From Eisenbergiella sp900555195 (GTDB lineage Bacteria > Bacillota > Clostridia > Lachnospirales > Lachnospiraceae): 64,000 bases of DNA. Position 1 is the first letter of the stretch; each line of letters begins with the position of its first letter. The translations under genes were made by a program, and so were the position numbers. The notes under the pieces are model-generated. The model searched no databases. It was not told the DNA's origin and was given only the letters and a program-made list of their open reading frames with translations. Positions 17,352 to 25,814 of the stretch are shown here, piece by piece. The stretch is taken from contig CABUMH010000001.1 of assembly GCA_902492555.1 (NCBI GenBank), positions 76,712 through 140,711 on the forward strand. The letters run 5' to 3'.

Positions 17352-18014
17352 TTAATCAAGGCAGCAGTCCGCTCTTGTCCCCTTAAAGGCCTCTACCAGC
17401 TTCCTCTTAACTTCAGCATCATCCCTGAAAACATACATCCAGACCGAGAAAAAACCACTTGATTTTGCCAGCATTTCTGTCACTTGGAGATATTCTTCCT
17501 TTACCTGTGTCTCTTTTATTTTCTCCCAGCCTGCTTTACTGACTTCAGCACATCTGCGTGCTTCATTCCTTTGACTGTAACGGCGGTCTTTATCCTTTGG
17601 CGTTAACGGAAAGTTGTCCAGCTTTATGAGACGGAACAGGTTATTGGCTTTCTGCCTGACATCATTTCCCTCACTCTGCAGGTACTGCTCATTCAACCTT
17701 GGGATATCATTCTCATACAGGAAAGCATGAAAGGTATCATCTTCATCGGGCCACAGGTATTTATCCTTATCCCCTTTTTCTACAATTTTATTTTTCCGGG
17801 TATTACAATATTTACAGGAAAGCAGCAGGTTTTCCCATTCCAGCAAAGCTCCACCGCCTGCTTTTGCCTCCTTGTGATCAACCTCCGGTACGTGTTTTAT
17901 GGGGAACTCACAGTAAGAACAGTACGGTCCGATCCGTTCTTCCAGGTGCGGTTCCGCATCCTGATATTCGTTGAAGGTTATGTCAGGGGCTTTCCCTTTA
18001 TCTACAGGTCTCAT
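17352..18014 (-). CDS. ptuB: HNH endonuclease, Septu PtuB-like
   Basis: 220-aa nuclease. The HNH core has paired CxxC zinc ligands and the catalytic His: PYCSYCEFPIKHVPEVDHKE, then LEWENLLLSCKYCNTRKN (about residues 31-83). Septu PtuB proteins share this architecture and are encoded right after their ATPase. Its start overlaps the ATPase stop by 4 bases (ATGA), so the two are co-translated. Role: nuclease effector in anti-phage defence (family knowledge plus context). Confidence 0.75.
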   Translation of the reverse strand: MRPVDKGKAPDITFNEYQDAEPHLEERIGPYCSYCEFPIKHVPEVDHKEAKAGGGALLEWENLLLSCKYCNTRKNKIVEKGDKDKYLWPDEDDTFHAFLYENDIPRLNEQYLQSEGNDVRQKANNLFRLIKLDNFPLTPKDKDRRYSQRNEARRCAEVSKAGWEKIKETQVKEEYLQVTEMLAKSSGFFSVWMYVFRDDAEVKRKLVEAFKGTRADCCLD

Positions 18015-19348
18015 TCTGCATCGATCTCCACTTTTTTCTCCAGGTATTTTTGTTTCATCAGAGCCGCATATGCTGGATTGTCACTATACTCGGATGACAA
18101 AACATCCAGCTTTTCCTTTAATTTCTGAAGGCTTTCCCTGGACGTACTCTTTTCCAGCGCATCGTAATATTCTCTGGCAGCTTCATACATCTTCCGTTTT
18201 CTCTCGCTATATTGTGGTATGGGTACACGCATGATGTCTTCCGCAATATCTTCAATGCTCTGTCCAGAATAGTCTTCATCCAGAGTTGTATCCAGCGCAA
18301 TCAGTTCCCCGGGATCTAACGACTGTATGATAAAAGGGGAATGTGTTGCACAGATAAACTGGATCCGTGGAAACAGCTCTTTCAGAATAGGTACAATCCT
18401 TCTCTGCCATGTTGGATGCAGGCTCAGGTCCAATTCATCAATAACAACCACACCGGGCGTCTTTTTTAACGCATCTCCCCCAAGGTAAGGGTTCAAAATA
18501 CACATTTTGGCCGCTATCTCTGTAACAACCTTAATCACATTTCTGTACCCGTCACTCAGGGCAGAAAAATTAATGATCGTACCATCCTGGTTTTTTACCG
18601 CGATTTCCCCATATCTCGATGAATACAGGACCTGCTGTCCAGGAGACAGTTCGTCTTTCATGCTAAACTTTACAGCGTCCATAATGACCGTATAAGCCGG
18701 AAGAGGCGTCCCATTATTTTCTTCAGCAGCCAGCCCTCCCAGAAGCTTAATGTATTCAAACGCAGACTGGCAGCCTCTTTTTTCATCAAGACACCTTTGA
18801 TAGGCATCAGTCCTTCCCGGGATGCTGTCCATTTCATCAATCCTGTTTTCGTTCCACAATCTTGCGGAGCTCAGATACAGTACCAGCGGATAGATCTGAT
18901 CCTGATCTGACCCGTCAGCTTTTTTAATGGATTTTTCCCATTCGGAAACAAATCGCTGCATAAGGTTCCTCTTAACTGATTTCGTCCTCCCCCCCTCTTT
19001 TTCAAGGATCCTGGCACAGTGTATTTCTTCCTTTCCCCACATCACATGGCTGCCTACCTTGCACGGGAACTGCTTGACCGCCGGGGTTACCGCCACATTT
19101 TTTACAGACTGCACAGATTTTCTTAAAACATCATTTTCAGAAATATTGCGCACAAACCTGGCCGGCACATATTCTTTAAAAGCAGCCAGATAAGCGCCAA
19201 GGATAACCGTCACCGCTTCCAGAACAGCAGTTTTCCCTGATGCGTTCCTGCCGATAAATACATTCATGTGCGGGTTCAGTTTGTAAACTGAATCATCAAA
19301 TTTTCTGAAATTTTGCAGTTCTATATCTTTCAGATAGAAATTATCCAT
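18011..19348 (-). CDS. ptuA: AAA ATPase, Septu PtuA-like
   Basis: 445-aa SMC/OLD-type ATPase. Walker A is FIGRNASGKTAVLEA (about residues 32-46); the ABC signature-like FSALSDGYRN lies at about 265; Walker B/D-loop is VVVIDELDLSLHP (about 300), and the switch is ICATHSPFIIQSL (about 330). Paired with the downstream HNH gene this matches the Septu two-gene architecture. Retron-associated ATPase-HNH pairs are similar, but no reverse transcriptase is nearby. Confidence 0.75.
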   Translation of the reverse strand: MDNFYLKDIELQNFRKFDDSVYKLNPHMNVFIGRNASGKTAVLEAVTVILGAYLAAFKEYVPARFVRNISENDVLRKSVQSVKNVAVTPAVKQFPCKVGSHVMWGKEEIHCARILEKEGGRTKSVKRNLMQRFVSEWEKSIKKADGSDQDQIYPLVLYLSSARLWNENRIDEMDSIPGRTDAYQRCLDEKRGCQSAFEYIKLLGGLAAEENNGTPLPAYTVIMDAVKFSMKDELSPGQQVLYSSRYGEIAVKNQDGTIINFSALSDGYRNVIKVVTEIAAKMCILNPYLGGDALKKTPGVVVIDELDLSLHPTWQRRIVPILKELFPRIQFICATHSPFIIQSLDPGELIALDTTLDEDYSGQSIEDIAEDIMRVPIPQYSERKRKMYEAAREYYDALEKSTSRESLQKLKEKLDVLSSEYSDNPAYAALMKQKYLEKKVEIDAE

Positions 19349-19444
19349 AATGACCTCCGTCCACAGGGATAAGGTTCCAACTACTATTTACGCATAGTAT
19401 ACCTGTTCCTGATCATAAAATCAACAGAGCCGCTTCCTACATGA

Positions 19445-19786
19445 TCAGATTGCTTCATACAGGGAGATTCCTTCCTTCATAACATTATTATAAAAAGAAT
19501 ATTCACCGCACCAATCCTGAAAATGTTCTATATTTTTTACCACCGGCATAATCCAGATACCATAGCTGACGTTATATTCAAATCCCACTTCTGACAATTC
19601 ATCAGAATAACAGTCCATTTCTCCTTCAGGCAGATCAACTAGCACCATAAGGTCAATATCTGAATCATCCCGATAATCTCCGCGTGCGTATGAGCCATAC
19701 AAAATAATCTGCTTCAGATGGTTTCCGTATATTTTTCGCAATTCTTCGATATATCGTTCTAATAAAACGCGGTTTTCTTCAATCAT
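19445..19786 (-). CDS. MntA-type nucleotidyltransferase, orphan
   Basis: 113-aa minimal nucleotidyltransferase. GSYARGDYRDDSDIDLMVLV (about residues 26-45) has the GSxARGxxxxxSDxD active-site motif. Such proteins normally act as antitoxins that modify a HEPN partner encoded beside them. No HEPN gene lies next to this copy; downstream is the Septu promoter region. It is a paralogue of the gene at 20244-20576, and its partner has apparently been lost. Confidence 0.75.
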   Translation of the reverse strand: MIEENRVLLERYIEELRKIYGNHLKQIILYGSYARGDYRDDSDIDLMVLVDLPEGEMDCYSDELSEVGFEYNVSYGIWIMPVVKNIEHFQDWCGEYSFYNNVMKEGISLYEAI

Positions 19787-19907
19787 AATAGCATAACCAT
19801 CCTTCTTTTCAGATTAACCAAACATTGCCGGAGCGCTTTCAGTTTAGAGGCTCTTTCCACCCCAGAGCATTTTCAGCCTGTATCTGATACATACTCTCCT
19901 ACCCGAT

Positions 19908-19938
19908 AAAATGGGGACAGCTTCCGCCGTCCCCGCAA
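19908..19938 (-). terminator. Terminator after MntA/HEPN pair
   Basis: GGGGACGGC-GGAA-GCTGTCCCC stem followed by ATTTTAT on the reverse strand, 28 bases after the stop of the broken HEPN gene. Confidence 0.7.
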
Positions 19939-19965
19939 TGCCTCAGAACCTTTCGCAGCGATTTC

Positions 19966-20260
19966 CTATCTTCTTTCCAGATATACCTTCACTGCATGAA
20001 TTACCTCCTGCGCACTCAATATCTGCTCTTCTCCCTCCTCTTTTGACACAATAACAAAATCATCATAGTCATATTTTTCCCTTTTCTGCTGCAGTCTGGC
20101 CAGTTGCCTTTACTGCATAAAAGGCAGCATAGTAAGACCGGTTCACCGCATCTTTATAATGTTTTCCGTCCATGCATATCTGAGCAGCATCCAGTGTTTC
20201 CTCTGCTGTATTCATCCGATATCTGCTCAGATCCTCCCGTCTGTTATCCGGCAAGGACAA
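19966..20260 (-). pseudogene. HEPN (HepT-like) toxin gene with internal deletion
   Basis: The first part (about residues 1-51) is a normal HEPN N-terminus (DAVNRSYYAAFYAVKA). The frame then hits a stop 11 codons later, but a shifted frame continues directly with the expected HEPN C-terminus (ARLQQKREKYDYDDFVIV...LSAQEVIHAVKVYLERR) to a stop at 19966. The middle of the domain, where HEPN RNases keep the R-x4-6-H active site, is missing. So a deletion of about 50 codons plus a frame change has inactivated the toxin. The start overlaps the MntA stop, as in intact pairs. Confidence 0.75.
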
Positions 20261-20576
20261 TCCCCTCCTTTTCTACATTGTCATAATAAGGCAATGCTCC
20301 CAGCCAATAGTTGAAGTGGTCCTCATTCCTGATATTTACGCTGATCTGTACCCTGTCAGACAGTTCATAATCGAAGGCAATATCATAAGCCTTATCCTCT
20401 ATTTTCCGTATTTCATCATCTGACAGCGCAGTCAGGATCATAATGTCAATATCCGAATCATCCCGATTATCTCCTCTTGCATAAGAGCCATACAGAATGA
20501 TCTTCTTCAGGGATTCCCCAAACAATCCCTTCATCTCCATCACAAACCTTTGCAGGATATCCTGTTTCTCCTTCAT
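20244..20576 (-). CDS. mntA: MntA-type nucleotidyltransferase antitoxin
   Basis: 110-aa protein with GSYARGDNRDDSDIDIMIL (about residues 26-44). It lies directly before, and overlaps by 17 bases, the broken HEPN gene; this is the usual MntA-HepT gene order. MntA antitoxins AMPylate the HEPN toxin. Because the toxin here is deleted, this gene is probably under little selection, though its own frame is intact. Confidence 0.8.
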   Translation of the reverse strand: MKEKQDILQRFVMEMKGLFGESLKKIILYGSYARGDNRDDSDIDIMILTALSDDEIRKIEDKAYDIAFDYELSDRVQISVNIRNEDHFNYWLGALPYYDNVEKEGIVLAG

Positions 20577-20663
20577 AATATCTGCTCCTCTCCTGCTTCA
20601 GCAGAAATATTTCCTAAAGATACTGCCTCATACGTTTATTATACCAGATTTCACCCCTCTTTT

Positions 20664-21866
20664 CTATGTAAAGTATGCCTCTTCCGCCTGGATTTCAGGA
20701 AACAGGCTCATCTGTACCGGCTCCATTTTCTGTTCTTCCTCCTTTTTCTTCCGTAATTTCTCCAGCCCGCAAATTCTTTCCTCCCCGAGCCATTTCCGTG
20801 CCCGTATCTGATCGATGCTTTCCAGCCCGTCAAATCTTGAATCCAACAGCCGCTTTTCAAGCCTGCTGATCCGTTTTCGTTTTGCTTCTTCCCGCCGTTC
20901 CTTTTTCTCTATCCTTTGCTTTCTTTGTGCATCCGAGTCATGAATGACTGTAATCCCATCCCTGGTATCCTGCAGATCCTGCATGAGGTCACGGCTTTCC
21001 CGCTGCTCTGCCCGGATGTTTTCCACCTCAAGCTTCCAGTCCCGTCCTAAATAATCTGCAAAAAACAATTCCTGGCTGTACTGGCCTTTTACCTTCCAGA
21101 GTATCTCATCCTTACAGGTATTGACAAAGATCCGGCAGATATCCATACTCACTGGCTTCTTAAAAAACCGGCATCCTTTTTTGATATGGCAGAACCGCTC
21201 TCCTTCAAACAGGGTCCCATCCAGGTCATAACGCCTCCCGCTTGTCCGGATATCATAAAAAACATTCCCTTTTTTCCGGTCCAGGCTGCGGCCCAGGACC
21301 GGGCAGATCCCGGAGCAGTTCATGGACGCGCAGATTCCCGGATCATAATTCATCTTCCACTTTTTTTCCTCGCAGTCATAGTGCATCTGCATTTCACAGA
21401 CCCGCCCCCTTTGCTGCATGGAAAAACTGATCTTTTCTCTCCGGATCTTATCATCATGCAGCTTCAATGCTGCCTCCAGACTGCCTTCATAAGTATACGG
21501 TTCATCGGTCCGGTGCACGTTGCAGTGATACCGGAGCTTCAGATCCCTCAGGTATTCATGCGTCAGTCCGCAGTCCTGTTTCTCATAGGGGCAGACAGTC
21601 ACCGCCATATCATTTTCAAAGGTCCAGTTGATTCCCATATAAGACATGCAGGAATGGCAGCTGGAGCCTTTACAGAGCAGGCCGCAGGGAGTCCGGAAGG
21701 TCTGGTCATAGATGTACCATTCATAGTACCGGAAGCCCCCGTCAAAATTCTGAAGAGGATCCTGATTTTCGCTATAGCTGTTTCTGACATATACATAGTC
21801 CGGATGGTTTTCCACCGTATACCCTTCCGCCAGCAGCTTTTGTGTCAAAAGATTATATTCTCCCAT
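20664..21866 (-). CDS. Cys-rich element backbone protein, unknown
   Basis: 400-aa protein; start at the ATG after GGAAAGGAAAAGAG. The N-terminal two thirds has many Cys in pairs (CGLLCKGSSCHSCMSY, CASMNCSGICPV, CHIKKGCRFF), suggesting several metal sites; the C-terminal part is a charged helix (KQRIEKKERREEAKRKRISR) ending in MEPVQMSLFPE. The MSLFP-type tail resembles tails in other proteins of this element (NVQLSLFDME in PcfK) and could be a clamp-binding-like motif. No family recognised. Last gene of the reverse backbone operon. Confidence 0.55.
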   Translation of the reverse strand: MGEYNLLTQKLLAEGYTVENHPDYVYVRNSYSENQDPLQNFDGGFRYYEWYIYDQTFRTPCGLLCKGSSCHSCMSYMGINWTFENDMAVTVCPYEKQDCGLTHEYLRDLKLRYHCNVHRTDEPYTYEGSLEAALKLHDDKIRREKISFSMQQRGRVCEMQMHYDCEEKKWKMNYDPGICASMNCSGICPVLGRSLDRKKGNVFYDIRTSGRRYDLDGTLFEGERFCHIKKGCRFFKKPVSMDICRIFVNTCKDEILWKVKGQYSQELFFADYLGRDWKLEVENIRAEQRESRDLMQDLQDTRDGITVIHDSDAQRKQRIEKKERREEAKRKRISRLEKRLLDSRFDGLESIDQIRARKWLGEERICGLEKLRKKKEEEQKMEPVQMSLFPEIQAEEAYFT

Positions 21867-21895
21867 CTCTTTTCCTTTCCGGAGCATCCACTGTT

Positions 21896-22099
21896 CTAAA
21901 GCCCCTGGCAGGGACGCATCCCGTAGAAGTCCTCCATTCTCTCCCGGAGCACTTGCACATCCATATCATATTCCCTGGCAATGCAGGCTTCACAAACCGG
22001 ATACCGGTATCCCAGCGATTTTGATAAGCGGCGGTCCCAGCTCGTCAGCCGGCGGCCGCATGCGTTACAGTCCGCATCTTCTCTTTTTTTAATTGACAT
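21896..22099 (-). CDS. Small zinc-ribbon protein
   Basis: 67-aa protein with two CxxC pairs (CNACGRRLTSWDRRLSK then YPVCEACIAREYDMD), a compact zinc ribbon. Probably nucleic acid or protein binding. It sits between the Cys-rich gene and the PAPS-reductase-like gene in the same orientation, with 29- and 20-base gaps. Confidence 0.6.
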   Translation of the reverse strand: MSIKKREDADCNACGRRLTSWDRRLSKSLGYRYPVCEACIAREYDMDVQVLRERMEDFYGMRPCQGL

Positions 22100-22119
22100 T
22101 GCTGTTCTCCTCCTCCAAT

Positions 22120-23231
22120 TTATGCATCCGTTTTTCCCTTCCCCGGAAAAATCTGAGGAAACTGGACCAGATTAATCTGTCCAACGCTTTCCCATGTTTT
22201 TGTGGGTATCCCGCAGTGTTCCATCGCTTCCCGGTAGGTTATCCCATTATTTTTTATCTGCATCCCCCATTCATAGATCTTTCTATGGGCCGGGACGGGA
22301 GATATGGACAATCTCTGTATCCGGTTCGGCTCCTTCTCCATCTGGCAGCCAAATCCGCACAGGATACAGCCGGTCCGTTTCTCTGCTGTGGTATCCAGCC
22401 ACCCGCCGCTTTTCCGGATCACGTTTCCATATACACTGCAGATCGGGATCCTGTTTTCCTCTTTGAAACGCAGCACATCCTGACGGGTCCAGAACGCAAT
22501 GGGCTGGCTTTTTACGGTTGTGCCTTCATACACATTGCATCCGGTATGCCGGTACTGGTTTTTTCTCCGGAAGCTTTCGTCCTGCGTGATCCCAATTACG
22601 GGATAGCAGCCCGTCCTTCTGCGATATCTCTGAAATGGTTCCGTCTTCAGTATCTTATAGCAGGCCGACGAGATATCGAACGTGGTAGCCTCTCTGTCCG
22701 CCAGATACTGCCATCTGGCCGCAAGCATTCCGAACTTTCCTCTTTCATCGCCATGAAGCAGATAATTCCGGTATCGTTCTCCCAGTTTCCCGTGCCGGAG
22801 CTTATGGATTTTATCCGCCGTATCCTTACTGAGGATCGGGAAGCCCTTTTCTTCACATACACGCTTAAAATTCCAGCCTTCCTTCGGACGGATAATCTCA
22901 AAAACAATTTCAAGATCTGGAAATTCCGCTTTCAGCCACTCCGCATAGCGGCAGGTAAACGCCCGTACTTCCGGGAATTCCGTACCTGTATCCGAGAAGA
23001 CCAGACGCACCGGACCTTCCAGAGAATATTCCCGGTAAGTCTGGCAGACCAGGAAAGCCAGATGGTACTGTCCAGGCCGCCGCTGAAGGATACATAGATT
23101 CTGCCGTCAAAGTAGCCATACCATTGATAAATCCGTTTTGCGGAAAAAGACGGTTTTAACCGGTATGGCTGGTATACCATGCTGTTATATTCCCACTCCG
23201 GAAATTTCAAATCTTCATTCAATAAAAACAC
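22120..23231 (-). pseudogene. PAPS-reductase-like (PP-loop) gene, frameshifted
   Basis: Phosphoadenosine-phosphosulfate reductase-like protein of the kind frequent on conjugative elements. The first frame (23231 down to about 23060) carries the PP-loop IYVSFSGGLDSTIWL; after about position 23058-23066 the sequence continues in another frame with VRLVFSDTGTEFPEVRAF, the next conserved block, then CYPVIGITQDES, HTGCNVYEG and CILCGFGCQMEKEPNR to the stop. The two frames join at AGTACCATCTGGCTTTCC. A one-base indel, real or from sequencing, is the simplest reading. PP-loop members include DndC and BREX PglX-independent proteins, so a DNA-modification role is possible. Confidence 0.7.
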
Positions 23232-23249
23232 GCTTCCGCTTCCTTTCTT

Positions 23250-23284
23250 TGAAAAAAGAGCGCTCTTTTCAGAACGCTCTTAAA
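23250..23284 (-). terminator. Hairpin terminator upstream of PP-loop gene
   Basis: AAGAGCGTTCT-GAAA-AGAGCGCTCTT stem with one mismatch followed by TTTTTC on the reverse strand. Confidence 0.6.
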
Positions 23285-23287
23285 AAA

Positions 23288-23890
23288 CTACTGTTCTCTT
23301 TCCCACTTTTCCATAATGGAGATGTACTCTGTAAATGGCAGAAGACGCTCTATGCCTTTCTCTACGTTCTCTTTTGAGTTCCAATAACCTATTTCTGCAA
23401 ATTCGTTGTCGGAGACAATAGTACCGTCTTCCGTGCGAAACATCAGAAGCCCTTCGTATTCGTATAGATAATACAGAAACCGGTCTGTTGCATAAACCAA
23501 ATTGGCAATATTCCCCATGTTATATATAAAGTACGGGATAACCCGGTCACCGGTGATCGCCGGGTATTTTTTAAATTTATCCAGTGCCTTTTTCAGTACC
23601 GGCCAGATATCGTTCACGGTCAGCGTTCCTGTCTCATTGCGCGTTATCCTTCCGGCAACGTCCCTCAGCGCGTCAGTAGGAGTCTGCCGCTCCCCAAACC
23701 AGTTCACAGCTTTAATTACAAATGGTGATAGCACTCCATCCGTTTCTTTATACACATTATCAACTCTTATATCCTCCAGCATACACTCAAGCCATTTGCA
23801 TCCCTTGTCTTTACGCGTCTTTTTATACCACGATATGTCCGCATCAAAGATGTAGTGTCCGCCCTCTAAAGTGATATCCAAAATTTTCAT
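23288..23890 (-). CDS. Hypothetical protein
   Basis: 200-aa soluble protein after CAGGAGGAAACTGATT. Sequence (ITLEGGHYIFDADISWYKK, YLYEYEGLLMFRTEDG) looks like a mixed alpha/beta fold with no recognised family. A terminator follows it. AT content is somewhat higher than that of the neighbouring backbone genes, so it could be a later insertion. Confidence 0.5.
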   Translation of the reverse strand: MKILDITLEGGHYIFDADISWYKKTRKDKGCKWLECMLEDIRVDNVYKETDGVLSPFVIKAVNWFGERQTPTDALRDVAGRITRNETGTLTVNDIWPVLKKALDKFKKYPAITGDRVIPYFIYNMGNIANLVYATDRFLYYLYEYEGLLMFRTEDGTIVSDNEFAEIGYWNSKENVEKGIERLLPFTEYISIMEKWEREQ

Positions 23891-23969
23891 AATCAGTTTC
23901 CTCCTGTTTTTCTATATTGTTCTATGCAGATACATCCAGCCTTCCATCCGGCTGAGCAGGAAACAGGGA

Positions 23970-24239
23970 TTATCCCAGCGGCTGCATCCCTTCCAGAATC
24001 AGCTGTACCGCGAGGCGGAACCCATAAATAAATCCTTCCCGGTTCCGGAGAGCTTCCATCCGCCTGGTCTCCTCTTCCAGTTTTTCCACCATGGCATAGC
24101 CTTCCTCCGTAAGCAGCTTTTTCAACTCCTCCCATATTTTATCAAGATTCTCCCTGATTTCCTCATACTCCGGGCCATGTCCGTTGATCCTTTCATCCGG
24201 ATATAATTCTCCGCCATATAACTCTTCCAGTCTTCCCAT
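23970..24239 (-). CDS. DUF6809-like small helical protein
   Basis: 89 aa from the ATG after GGAAAGGAGAGCAGA. The pattern MGRLEELYGGELYPDERI, a long charged helix (WEELKKLLTEEGYAMVEKLE) and a terminal GFIYGFRLAVQLILEGM resembles the small DUF6809-like family of Clostridia elements. Function unknown. Confidence 0.5.
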   Translation of the reverse strand: MGRLEELYGGELYPDERINGHGPEYEEIRENLDKIWEELKKLLTEEGYAMVEKLEEETRRMEALRNREGFIYGFRLAVQLILEGMQPLG

Positions 24240-24288
24240 TCTGCTCTCCTTTCCACATAGCGTCTCTGCTGTCACTGTCCCAGGCGGT

Positions 24289-25212
24289 TTATTTTGGCCC
24301 TTTCAGAAGGGACAGCTTTCCCTCTTCCCAGACGTACATGCTGTTTGACAGCTCATTTTCCACATCTGCTCCCTCTTCCTGTCTTTCTCTCAGATACACA
24401 AGCGTTTTTTCCAGCAGCCTGTGGTCCTCTTCATGGATCAGCATCATCCGTTCCGTATTTAACGGAAAGAGGAAAATTTTTCTGCCAAAAAAGCTTTCAG
24501 CTCCTTTCATTACTTTTCTGTTCAGGACCGCCGCCGCTCCGAACAGGCGGTCTGCATATACCGCATACCACAGCTTCGGATTATAAAGAAACCCTTCCGT
24601 TTTTAACGGTTCTGTTTCCCTCAGCTGCGGTCCTTCCGGCCCCGGTATCAGCTCTCCTGCGGAGAAAACGCACTCTTCTTCCTGGAGGTTCTGATAGGCT
24701 GTCTGATACAGTTCCTCCTCCGTGACATTCCACATCTTTGCGATCAGTCTGGTCACGGCCGTGCTGCTGTCTGCATCTATCTTTATCTGATACATAATAC
24801 CAAGATCTATATGCTCCAGTTTTCTCCAGGGCACCCGCTGAAGCAGATGTCTGTTTTGATCTACATGGATCAGGCGGATCATAAGCTTTTCCTTCATCCG
24901 TTCCCAGCCCTGTTCTATTTCTTTTGCAGCCTTCTTATAGTTTTCCGGCAGTTCTGTCCGCCAGCCAGGCCAGTCTTCTACGATTTCCCGCAGGGTCCGG
25001 CCGCTCCGGTATTCTTCATATTCCTTTTCCGGATTCACAGATTTTCCAGCGCCGTCCCCTGCCCTGCGTACGCAGATCGTATCCGTTTCCATGTTATTTT
25101 TATAAGATTTTCCGATATCTTCGATGATATACTCCTCCGGATGTTCTTCATGCAGCAGGACATAGGTCCTCAGTTCTTTCATCAGTTCTTCCTTAAATTC
25201 TTCATATCTCAT
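24289..25212 (-). CDS. DUF5688-like element protein
   Basis: 307-aa protein; start set at the ATG after GGAAAGGGAAGACGA. It has the length and sequence style of the DUF5688 family found in many Lachnospiraceae mobile elements: an N-terminal helix (RYEEFKEELMKELRTYV), VPWRKLEHIDLGIMYQIKI in the middle, and PKLWYAVYADRLFGAAAVLN, FGRKIFLFPLNTERMMLI near the end. Biochemical role unknown. The stop of the upstream 174-aa gene overlaps its start. Confidence 0.55.
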   Translation of the reverse strand: MRYEEFKEELMKELRTYVLLHEEHPEEYIIEDIGKSYKNNMETDTICVRRAGDGAGKSVNPEKEYEEYRSGRTLREIVEDWPGWRTELPENYKKAAKEIEQGWERMKEKLMIRLIHVDQNRHLLQRVPWRKLEHIDLGIMYQIKIDADSSTAVTRLIAKMWNVTEEELYQTAYQNLQEEECVFSAGELIPGPEGPQLRETEPLKTEGFLYNPKLWYAVYADRLFGAAAVLNRKVMKGAESFFGRKIFLFPLNTERMMLIHEEDHRLLEKTLVYLRERQEEGADVENELSNSMYVWEEGKLSLLKGPK

Positions 25213-25733
25213 TCGTCTTCCCTTTCCTTTCTGACCCATCTCCCATCCCGCCAGATACATCCGGTCAGCAGGTTCCGGATTTCCGGGCAGTCCGGGGGAT
25301 TGTCAAAGCACTCTTCTTTCAGGTACAGACAGATATATCCGGGATAAAAGGGTTCCAGCGCTGCTTCTGTCAGCCTTCGAAGCTTCTCCGCAAGCCGGTC
25401 GATCTCGTTGATATCCTGACGTTCATAGGCAGCAGCGGAAATCTCTGACTGGATCCCCGATTCCTCGACCGCCCGGTAAACTGCGGCAGAAATCTCTTCG
25501 GCGTCACTTTTCAGGGGATAAAAACCATGAAATGCCGTTTCCGACACATACTCCGTCAGCAGGGCGCCGATCTCCCGGGACAATGCTTCATAGCCTTTCC
25601 GGTATACCGTTTTCAACACCTGTCTGGGATACAGCTCCAGATTCCTGCGGAGCTTGTCCAGCCGTTCACACAGTATCTTTTTCAGTTCCACTCTCCGGCT
25701 TTCCCGCGTTATCCTGTTCTGTATCTCTTCCAT
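25209..25733 (-). CDS. Hypothetical protein
   Basis: 174-aa helical, charged protein beginning MEEIQNRITRESRRVELKK after GGAGGTGGAAGT. No motif recognised; Trp/Arg near the end (CIWRDGRWVRKERED). It overlaps the DUF5688-like start by 4 bases, so the two are co-translated. Confidence 0.5.
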   Translation of the reverse strand: MEEIQNRITRESRRVELKKILCERLDKLRRNLELYPRQVLKTVYRKGYEALSREIGALLTEYVSETAFHGFYPLKSDAEEISAAVYRAVEESGIQSEISAAAYERQDINEIDRLAEKLRRLTEAALEPFYPGYICLYLKEECFDNPPDCPEIRNLLTGCIWRDGRWVRKEREDE

Positions 25734-25814
25734 ACTTCCACCTCCTTTCCTGAAGCATTGACTGTAAAATCCGGCATTGGATTTGCCTTCAATGATGATG
25801 GCCTGCAGCCCGTG

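Noticed and set aside
19820..19900. 17-codon ORF (MYQIQAENALG) with GTAGGAGAGT before a nucleotidyltransferase gene
   Set aside because: Too short and followed by a shifted frame; probably a remnant of an earlier gene.
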